64,000 nucleotides of DNA, taken from the NCBI RefSeq assembly GCF_004777465.1, contig NZ_CP038462.1, positions 1,860,001 to 1,924,000 on the forward strand, given 5' to 3'. The notes under the pieces were generated by a model. It was not told the origin of the DNA, did not search any database, and was given only the letters and a program-made list of their open reading frames with translations. The number at the start of each line of letters is the position of its first letter. Within the stretch, counting starts at the first letter, position 1. Shown piece by piece: positions 55,721 to 64,000 of this stretch. Made by a program: the position numbers and the translations under genes. The DNA is from Nocardioides daphniae (GTDB lineage: Bacteria; Actinomycetota; Actinomycetes; Propionibacteriales; Nocardioidaceae).

Positions 55721-55909
55721 ATGACGCACCACGACAAGCCCCAGGAGCACGACGACCTCGCAGCCCACCAGCAGGGGGCAGGCTCGGTGAGCGAGCCGGA
55801 GGCCAACCCGACGCCGCCGGGTGCGGACCCGTCGACGACCCCGGGCGTCGACGACACGCCGCAAACGGCTCCGGACCAGGAACGGGAGCACACCACCCCG
55901 GACGAGTGA
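55721..55909 (+). CDS. Small disordered hypothetical protein (62 aa)
   Basis: MTHHDKPQEHDDLAAHQQGA opens an acidic Pro/Thr/Glu-rich protein with no predicted fold. A very good ribosome site AGAGGAAAGG lies nine bases upstream of the ATG, which supports expression. Unknown role. Confidence 0.55.
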   Translation: MTHHDKPQEHDDLAAHQQGAGSVSEPEANPTPPGADPSTTPGVDDTPQTAPDQEREHTTPDE

Positions 55910-55952
55910 CGGATGGGCGGCCGGACGCTGGGCCCGGCCGCTCGCCGGTCCG

Positions 55953-57561
55953 TCAGCAGCTCCACTCCACTGCGAGATGCTCGCAGTGATCGGCCACCCG
56001 TGGCCGTGCGGTTCGATGTGCGGCTCACCCAGGTCGAGGCAGTCGTCGACGAAGTAGGTGTGCTCCAGGTTGACCAGCCATGCCCACGCAGCGTCGGCCG
56101 AGGCCGTGAAGCCGTTGCCCTGGGCGTCGAGCTGGGCGGCCTTCCACTCCTCGTTCGCCCTGTCGGGATCAGTGGCGGCCAGCGCTGCGTCGAGGTGACG
56201 GTCGACGGGCTTGCTGGAGTAGTAGCCGGCGTTGAGCAGGTCGGTGCCGGCCAGGTCGGACTTGTAGAGCGAGTACATCTCGTAGGGGTCGTGCGAACCC
56301 CAGCCGAAGAGCACAGAGTCGGTGTGCAGGCGCTGGTAGATCTCGTCCCAGCTGACTCCCTCGGTGGTGATCTTGATGCCCGCGGGCTTCACCTGGTCGA
56401 CGACGCTCAGGGCGAGTCCCTGCCGCAGGGAGTCGCCTGCGGGGTAGAGCAGCGTGAAGGCCGCGTCGAGTCCGCCCTTCTCCACGACGCCGTCCCCGTC
56501 CGTGTCGGCCCAGCCAGCGTCGGCCAGCAGCTGCTCGGCCCTGTCGACGTCGGCGTCCTCGATCGCGGAGTCAGGGTTGAACCACGGCGAGTTGTCCACG
56601 GGGCCGCTCGCCGGGGAGCCGAAGCCCTCGAGCACGCCGTCGACGAGTGCCTGCCGGTCGACCGCGTAGTTCACGGCCTGCCGGATCGCCCTGTCGGCGG
56701 TGACGTCGTTGCCGATCGGCAGCCCCGCAGGCGACTTCCTGCCCTCCTTCGGGACCGTCACGAAGTGCAGACCGCGGTTGTCGATCGAGGTGATCGCCTC
56801 GAGCCGCATGCCGGGGATCTCCTGGGTCGCCAAGGAGGCGGGAAGCCCGGCCAGGTGGACCTCGCCGGTGCGGGCGGCCGCCAGCGAGGCGTCCTCGTCG
56901 GTGAAGACGAAGACGATCCGCTCGAAGGGCGACTTCTCGCCGTAGTAGTCGTCGTTGCGCGCGACCACGAGCTGCTCCCCCTTGGCCCAGTCGACCAAGG
57001 TGAACGGGCCCGAGCCGACCGGCTTCTGCGCGTAGTCCTTGCCGTGGGCGTGCTCCGGCACGATGCCCAGGCTGACGAGGCGGTTGACGAAGGTCGACTG
57101 CGGCTTCACCAGCGTGAGCTCGACGGTGTCGTCGTCGACGGCCTTGGCCGACCTCAGCGACGTGACGTCGGTGAGTCCACCCTCCTTCGCCGCCGTGGTG
57201 AAGGTGTAGGCCACGTCCTCGGCCGTGACCGGTTCGCCGTCGGTGAACTCCGCGTCGTCGCGGATGTCGACCGTCCAGACGAGGCGTCGTCGCTGACCGA
57301 GTAGTCGGTCGCCAGGTCCGTGCCGATCGACAGGTCGGCGTTGCGCTTCAGGAGCGTCGACTGGAAGAGCGGCGACCCGTAGCGCCCCCAGCCGAGCGTC
57401 GGGTCGTACCCCTCCTCGGACTCCCCGCCGATGGCCAGCCGCAGCTCGGTCGGAGCGGCAGTGCTGCGGCTGTCGTCGGTGGCGCAACCCGAGGCGATCA
57501 GGACAACCGCGAGCGCGGCGGCCGGCAGGCGCAGGGTGCGACGGAGGGCAAGGCGGGACAT
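55953..57561 (-). CDS. ABC transporter substrate-binding lipoprotein, family 5 (frameshifted)
   Basis: The ~536-aa solute-binding lipoprotein has lipobox LIASGC and then TELRLAIGGESEEGYDPTLGWGRYGSPLFQSTLL. After one lost base at ~57282 come LVWTVDIRDDAEFTDGEPVTAEDVAYTF, VGSGPFTLVDWAKGEQLVV, AIRQAVNYAVDRQALVDGVLEGFG, TLLYPAGDSLRQGLALSV and GEPHIEPHGHGWPITASISQWS. A second slip at ~55970 precedes the end at 55953. The His-rich end resembles nickel-binding NikA-type proteins, so a metal-chelate or peptide ligand is possible. No permease or ATPase genes are adjacent. Confidence 0.85.
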
Positions 57562-57946
57562 GGGCGCTCCTTGTTGCGAAGTGTTTGCAATAGAACGCTA
57601 CCGCACCCCATGCACTCAGCGTAATTGCCGCTACAGATTGCGTCAGAAAACCCCCATCAGCACAACGGTCCGAGTGATGCTTGCGGACCGGCGGGTCGAC
57701 GTACGACGCTGAGCTCGGGGCTGCGGGCACGTGGCTCCTGTGCCGCCACGAGGCGTTGCTGCGCCGCAAGCTGGACGAAGGCGCAGAGGGCCGAGGTCGT
57801 CCCGCTCGACGAAGTCGGTGAGGTCTGTCACCCAGGCGTGGTGAATCGCTCGATCACCCTCGACGGGACCGGCCCGGGTGCGACCATCGACCAGCGGCAC
57901 GTCGACGTGTTGCCTCGACGTGACATCTCGGAAGTGGACGAAAGAC
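57562..57946. other. 385-bp intergenic region between divergent SBP and kinase genes
   Basis: The first ~110 bases are comparatively AT-rich and should hold the binding-protein promoter. The remaining stretch, from ~57710 to ~57940, is GC-rich and open on both strands. One plus-strand frame (EVVPLDEVGEVCHPGVVNRS) and one minus-strand frame look weakly coding, but I recognise neither. Confidence 0.35.
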
Positions 57947-59692
57947 GTGAGCAACACCCAGGCCAACGTGAGGTCATCACGCTCGCTCGCCATCATCCTC
58001 GGTGCCCTGCTGGTGCTGGCTCTCGTGGCGGTGCCCCTGGTGGTCCTGCCGGCTGGAGGGCAGGCCGGGATCTCCCCTGGCTCCCTGGGGGTCATGACGG
58101 CGCTGGTGGCGGCCGCCCTCGCCGCGCGCACGGCACTGCTCAGGCGCGGGGCGATGCGTTTCTCCTGGAGCATGCTCGGTCTCTACCTGGGCATCTACGC
58201 CGTGGGGGACGCGCTCTACTCCGGACTCCTCGGCGGGAGCCCCCAGCCGAGCCTGGCCGACATCGTCTACCTGATCGCCTTCGTGCCCGCTGGCCTCGGG
58301 CTGCTGTGCTACCCGATCCTCGAGCTCTCGCGCGGAATGTGGCGCCCGCTGCTGATCGACGCCGCGCTGCTCGTCGCCTCCGTCGCCCTCGTCGTCCACA
58401 CGCTCGTGCTGCGCCACGTGCACGGGGCCGGTCTCGAGCTCGTCACCGTCACCATCCTCAGCATCTATCCGCTGATCTCCACCTGGTGCGCGGCACTGAT
58501 GGTGCTGGTGCTGGCCCGTAGCCGCGGCGGGCAACGGCCTGACGCCACGCTGATGGGCCTGGCGTACGTCGTCTACGCCTGGGGCGACAACGGGTACGCC
58601 TTCCTCTCGGTCAGCGGTGCCGACCTGGCAGGCACCTGGGTGGACGCCTGCTACACGCTGGCGCCCCTCCTCCTGGCGGCTGCCGCGGCGGTCGCCGCTG
58701 CCACCCCGACGCCTCGGCGAGAGCTGCGGCGCCACCTGTCAGGTTCGTTCACCCCCGTGCTGGCCGACCTCTTCGGCCTCGGCGCACTCGCGCTCGCCGC
58801 CGTGGTCGGGCCGCGCGACGTGGTCTCCGCGGCGCTGGGACTCCTCACGGTCGTCATCCTCAGCGTCCGTCAGGTCGCCCTGACGAGCGCCTCGTGGAAG
58901 CTGCGCGGCGCCCTCGAACGGCGGATCGACGAGCGCACCCAGGAGCTGAGGGAGCTCACGGCGCACTACGAACGCCTCGACGCCCGCAAACGGGAGTTCA
59001 TCACTGCCACCAGCCACGAGCTGCGCACGCCGTTGGCGGCGATCCGCGGCGGGCTGGAGATGCTCCAGGACGGGGACGCCGGCGAGCTGAACCCGACGGC
59101 GCAACGCATCGTCACCATCGCCAGCCGCGGCAGCGAGCGACTCTCCCGACTCGTCGACGACATCATCGACCTGGAGAAGCTGGACAGCGGAGCCTTCGCC
59201 CACGACCCCAGCGTCCAGCCAGTCGAACGTCTGGTCACCGAGGCGGTGCAGACGCTGGCGCCCCTCGCCGCCCAGCACGCGGTGGAGCTGCGCATCGACC
59301 TGGCGGAGGCCTCCGTGGTGTGCGAGCCCGACCCGATCGTGCAGGTGCTCGTCAACCTCCTGGGCAACGCGTTGAAGTTCTCCGACGGTGGCACCCAGGT
59401 GGTCGTGCGTGCACGACGTCAGGCCGAGGAGGTCGTGGTCTCGGTGCGCGACCAGGGTCGCGGGATCCCGTCCGACCAGCTGGAGACCATCTTCAGACGG
59501 TTCCACCAGATCGAGAAGGACGACAGCCGCGAGAAGGGCGGCGCGGGCCTGGGTCTCTCCATCTCGCAGCTCATCGTGCACCAGCACGGCGGCCGCATGT
59601 GGGCCGAGAGCGACGGCGACGGCGCGACCTTCTGGTTCACCCTGCCGGCCGCCGACTCACCCACCCCAGCCACCGCCCGCCCGCGCGGATGA
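57947..59692 (+). CDS. Orphan membrane histidine kinase
   Basis: This ~581-aa protein has an N-terminal membrane domain of eight to nine helices (IILGALLVLALVAVPLVVLPAG through ALALAAVVGPRDVVSAALGLLTVVIL). A short coiled coil, HisKA phosphoacceptor (REFITATSHELRTPLAAIRGGLEML) and HATPase_c with N box NLLGNALKFSDGG, G1 DQGRGIP, F box FRRFHQIEKDD and G2 EKGGAGLGLSIS follow. GTG at 57947 is chosen just before the first helix. No response regulator is adjacent. Confidence 0.9.
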   Translation: MSNTQANVRSSRSLAIILGALLVLALVAVPLVVLPAGGQAGISPGSLGVMTALVAAALAARTALLRRGAMRFSWSMLGLYLGIYAVGDALYSGLLGGSPQPSLADIVYLIAFVPAGLGLLCYPILELSRGMWRPLLIDAALLVASVALVVHTLVLRHVHGAGLELVTVTILSIYPLISTWCAALMVLVLARSRGGQRPDATLMGLAYVVYAWGDNGYAFLSVSGADLAGTWVDACYTLAPLLLAAAAAVAAATPTPRRELRRHLSGSFTPVLADLFGLGALALAAVVGPRDVVSAALGLLTVVILSVRQVALTSASWKLRGALERRIDERTQELRELTAHYERLDARKREFITATSHELRTPLAAIRGGLEMLQDGDAGELNPTAQRIVTIASRGSERLSRLVDDIIDLEKLDSGAFAHDPSVQPVERLVTEAVQTLAPLAAQHAVELRIDLAEASVVCEPDPIVQVLVNLLGNALKFSDGGTQVVVRARRQAEEVVVSVRDQGRGIPSDQLETIFRRFHQIEKDDSREKGGAGLGLSISQLIVHQHGGRMWAESDGDGATFWFTLPAADSPTPATARPRG

Positions 59693-59776
59693 CCCTCTCC
59701 GCCTGAGCCGACCGACCGCGCACGACCTGTCCGGCTCGTGGTCGTACGCGGGCCGTGCGCGTGGCAGGCACCTGCT

Positions 59777-60527
59777 TCAGGCGCGCCCGATCGAGAAGGC
59801 CAGGATGAAGCCGACCGTGGCGATCAGCCCCGCGTAGAGATGGGTGCGCTCGAAGGCCTCGGGGATCATCGTGTCGGCCACCATGGCCAGGATGGCACCG
59901 GCGGCCAGGGCAGTGATCACGGCGACGACCTCCGGAGCCGCGCCGTCGAGCAGCAGCGCACCGAGCAGCCCGGCCACCCCACTCGCGGCGGCGATCGAGC
60001 CCCACACCCCGAAGACGTAGCGCGCGCTGCGGCCACTGCGCTTCATGCCGGCCGCACTCGAGAGCCCCTCCGGAAGGTTTAGAGATGAAGATCGCGGCGA
60101 GCACGGGCACGCCCACGCCGTTGCCGCCCAGCAGCGACAGCCCCAGCACCACCGACTCCGGGACGCCGTCGAGGAGGGCCCCGATCGCGATCGCGGCCCC
60201 CGACCCCTGGCGCTCCGATTCCGACGGCTGCTGGTCCTGCGAGCGCTTGCGGTGGGCCGCCCCACGGCGCGACAACGCCACGTTGGCCAGCACGTAGATT
60301 ACGGCCCCACGAGGAACCCCGCGACGGTTCGCGGCCAGTCACCCCGGTCGTCTCCGCCTCGTCGATGAGGTCGAAGGACAACGCCGAGATCAGCACGCCG
60401 GCACCGAAGGCCATCACGGAGGCCACGACGCGCTGCGGGACGTGCACGAACCATGCGACGAGTGCCCCCAGGACCAGCGCCCACCTGCGACCAGCCCCCA
60501 CGCCCCGGCCTGCAACCAGATCGGCAC
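59777..60527 (-). CDS. ZIP family metal transporter (several frameshifts)
   Basis: Pieces in three frames join into a ~250-aa ZIP permease: GTG start with PIWLQAGAWGLVAGG, ALVLGALVAWFVHVPQRVVASVMAFGAGVLISALSFDLIDEAE, ANVALSRR, a His-poor loop, AIAIGALLDGVPESVVLGLSLL (metal site), AAIFISNLPEGLSSAAGMKRSG (metal site), LAAGAILAMVADTMIPEAFE. Single bases are missing at ~60500 and ~60330-60345, with slips near 60305 and 60080. It would import a divalent metal such as zinc or export, depending on subtype. Confidence 0.8.
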
Positions 60528-60598
60528 CAGCGCCCTCCCCTCCTGACGACGTCACCTCGACGCTAGTCGCCCGCGGTCCCCGGAACTAGGCTCTGGCG

Positions 60599-61531
60599 AT
60601 GGCTGACACCCCTACGTCCCCCGACTCGATCCCCCGCCTGCGTGTCGGCGTGGTCGGCACCGCCCACTGGGCCCGTGAGGTGCACGCCGCAGGTGCGGTG
60701 GCGGCCCAGCACGCCGACCTGGTCTCCGTGTGGGGCAGGACGCCGGAGCGCGCGCAGTCACTGGCGCAGCGGTACGACGTGGAGGCAGCCGCCTCGTTCG
60801 AGGAGCTGCTCGACCGGGTCGACGTGGTCACCTTCGCGTGCCGCCGCAGGTGCAGCCGGACCTGGCTGCGATGGCCGCCCGGGCTGGCCGCCACCTGCTG
60901 CTGGACAAGCCGGTCGCGACGTCGTTGCGCGCGACCGACGAGCTGGCCGCAGCGGTGCGGGAGGGCGGCGTACAGGCGTCCGTCTTCTTCACCGACGCTT
61001 CGTCCCCGATTTCGAGAAGGCTCTCCAGGCCGCTGCCACGCAGGAGTGGAGCGGCGCCCGGGTCAGGTGGCTCGCCGACGTCGCCGCCGCCGACTCGCCC
61101 TATCGCGACTCGGTGTGGCGCGCGGAGCCGCTGGCGGCCCTGTGGGACCTCGCACCCCACGTGCTGGCCCATCTCGTCCGGTGCTCGGCGCGGTGGAGTC
61201 GGTGACGGCCGAGCGCTCCGGGCACGGGGTCGAGCTGCGTACGCAGCACAGGAGGGGCGCGCAGGCCGACATCGCGGTCTCCCTGCACTCGCCCGACTAC
61301 GTCGAGGAGTTCCGGCTGCTGCGCGGCGACGGCAGCGAGCTCGTCCTCGACGCTTCTCCCGTCGACGCCGTCGAGCCCTTCGCCCGCGCCCTGGACAACC
61401 TCGTACGCCGGGCACACGGTCTGGACGAGCCGTGCCCGGCGCCGCTCGAGGTGGGCGTCGAGGTCACCCGGGTGCTGGCGGAGGCCGAGGCGTCGCTCTG
61501 CCGCAGCGGCCCCCGCAGCGCGGAGTGGCGA
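60599..61531 (+). CDS. Gfo/Idh/MocA family oxidoreductase (three frameshifts)
   Basis: The ~310-aa enzyme has an N-terminal Rossmann fold (RLRVGVVGTAHWAREVHAAGAVAAQ, LVSVWGRTPERAQSLAQRYDVEAAASFEELL), then VPPQVQPDLAAMAARAGRHLLLDKPVATS (EKP-type Lys as DKP). Later pieces are RFVPDFEKALQ, DSPYRDSVWRAEPLAALWDLAPHVLAHLV and SPDYVEEFRLLRGDGSELVLDASPVDAVEPF. One base is missing at ~60838, ~60996 and ~61178. The exact 3' end is unclear because the last codons run into the convergent RidA gene. Substrate probably a sugar or cyclitol. Confidence 0.8.
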
Positions 61532-61532
61532 A

Positions 61533-62195
61533 CTACTTCCTCTTCGGCTTCTGCTTCGACTTCTCGGGATAGACCGCGTCGACCTCGACCTCGACCAGCC
61601 AGCCGTTGACGGGGAGGTTCTCGATCTCGAGGGCGAAGCGGGAGGGCCGCGCGGGGTTCACGACCATGGGCGCGCCCTGCACGCTCCCCATCGGCACCGT
61701 CATCGTGGCGCCCGTCCTGAGGTTGGTGTTGGCGAAGAACTGGCGGTAGGCGCGGTTCCAGCCCGCGAAGTCCATCTTCTCCTCGCCCGCCGGGTTCTGC
61801 AGGAAGACCCGCATCGAGACCACGTCGTCGTACGAGAGCCCCGCGGCGGCGAGGTTCTCGCCGATGCGCATGAGGGTGTTGATGCCCTGGGCCTCGGTGA
61901 TCGTCACACCGGCCGGCAGCACACCGCCGGGGAAGACGTCGGTGGGGATGTAGCGCTGCTCGGGTGTGGCACCCGCGGTGTTCATCGCGGATGGCCCGAG
62001 ACCCGAGGACTTGTACCAGGCGACCTCCTTCCCGAAGGCCACGCCGTCGGCGATGCTCGGGGTGTCGCCGGTGACGAAGGAGAACGCCTCCTTCGGGTCC
62101 GGGCGGAACAGCTTGTCGTGCGCCCAGACAGTGCTGGGCACGGCCAGTGCGGCCGTGGCCACGACAGCGGTCACGATGGTGCGTGCAGTCTTCAT
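61533..62195 (-). CDS. Exported RidA-family protein
   Basis: The 220-aa precursor starts with a signal peptide (KTARTIVTAVVATAALAVPSTVWA). The RidA/YjgF fold contains GVTITEAQGINTLMRIGENLAAAGLSYDDVVSMRVFLQNPAGEEKMD, AYRQFFANTNLRTGATMTVPMG and a substrate-site-like NPARPSRFALEIENLPVNGWLVEVEVDAVYP. The very basic tail ends KSKQKPKRK. RidA hydrolyses imines/enamines released by amine-oxidising enzymes. It diverges from a Tat-exported amine oxidase, so the pair may act in sequence outside the cell. Confidence 0.88.
   Translation of the reverse strand: MKTARTIVTAVVATAALAVPSTVWAHDKLFRPDPKEAFSFVTGDTPSIADGVAFGKEVAWYKSSGLGPSAMNTAGATPEQRYIPTDVFPGGVLPAGVTITEAQGINTLMRIGENLAAAGLSYDDVVSMRVFLQNPAGEEKMDFAGWNRAYRQFFANTNLRTGATMTVPMGSVQGAPMVVNPARPSRFALEIENLPVNGWLVEVEVDAVYPEKSKQKPKRK

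Positions 62196-64000
<1,805 letters not shown>

Overview
The window is high-GC DNA with strong G/C bias at third codon positions. It carries actinobacterial signature genes: RbpA, GarA, FtsR, the DUF881/small-basic-protein set and a MurA paralogue with an N-terminal HTH. From 33.7 to 42.8 kb the gene order (gcvP, MerR regulator, DUF151 nuclease, ftsR, garA, gcvH, DUF881, sbp, DUF881, CDP-alcohol phosphatidyltransferase) matches, as I recall it, the Mycobacterium tuberculosis Rv1832-Rv1822 block. A free-living Propionibacteriales or Nocardioidaceae-like chromosome is my best guess; this is inference.

Layout. 0-12 kb: housekeeping and accessory genes (FxsA, RbpA, GDPD/MFS pair, HTH-MurA paralogue with a palindromic operator, alcohol dehydrogenase, class II UvrA, aldo-keto reductase pair, secreted M28 peptidase). 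12-14 kb: membrane protein and lipoprotein of unknown role, with a 66-bp tandem duplication of a terminator hairpin. 14.1-22.5 kb: a genomic island. Identical 96-bp direct repeats flank a 4.5-kb module with a serine recombinase, a CmtR/CadD cadmium pair, a DUF4913 remnant and a MerA/MerR mercury pair. Beyond the second repeat lie an acetyltransferase and an overlapping three-gene recombinase operon (tyrosine integrase, small HTH protein, zinc-ribbon/recombinase-like protein). 22.6-33.7 kb: racemase-GrpB fusion, phenylalanine hydroxylase, LysE exporter, PPIase, OsmC, class V aminotransferase, S55-type protease, aminopeptidase N, FdhD. 33.7-45.3 kb: glycine cleavage P-protein behind a glycine riboswitch, the conserved regulator/FHA/GcvH/DUF881/PgsA block, and two CNNM/CBS membrane proteins. 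45.4-53.7 kb: acyltransferase and MpaB-type oxygenase, then a mosaic in which partial genes abut each other mid-domain, mixed with intact GntR regulators and two tandem cupins. 53.8-64 kb: LysE exporter, DksA-type protein, peptide-type ABC binding protein, orphan histidine kinase, ZIP transporter, Gfo/Idh oxidoreductase, and a divergent exported RidA / Tat-exported amine oxidase pair that runs off the right edge.

Two features matter when reading the coordinates. About 27 single-base frameshifts interrupt otherwise well conserved genes, including gcvP three times. Most look like one base lost or gained in a G or C run, so most are probably sequencing errors rather than true pseudogenes. Separately, the 47-54 kb mosaic has about eight abrupt joins between unrelated gene pieces, which are either deletion scars or mis-assembly. 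I saw no rRNA, tRNA or CRISPR array.
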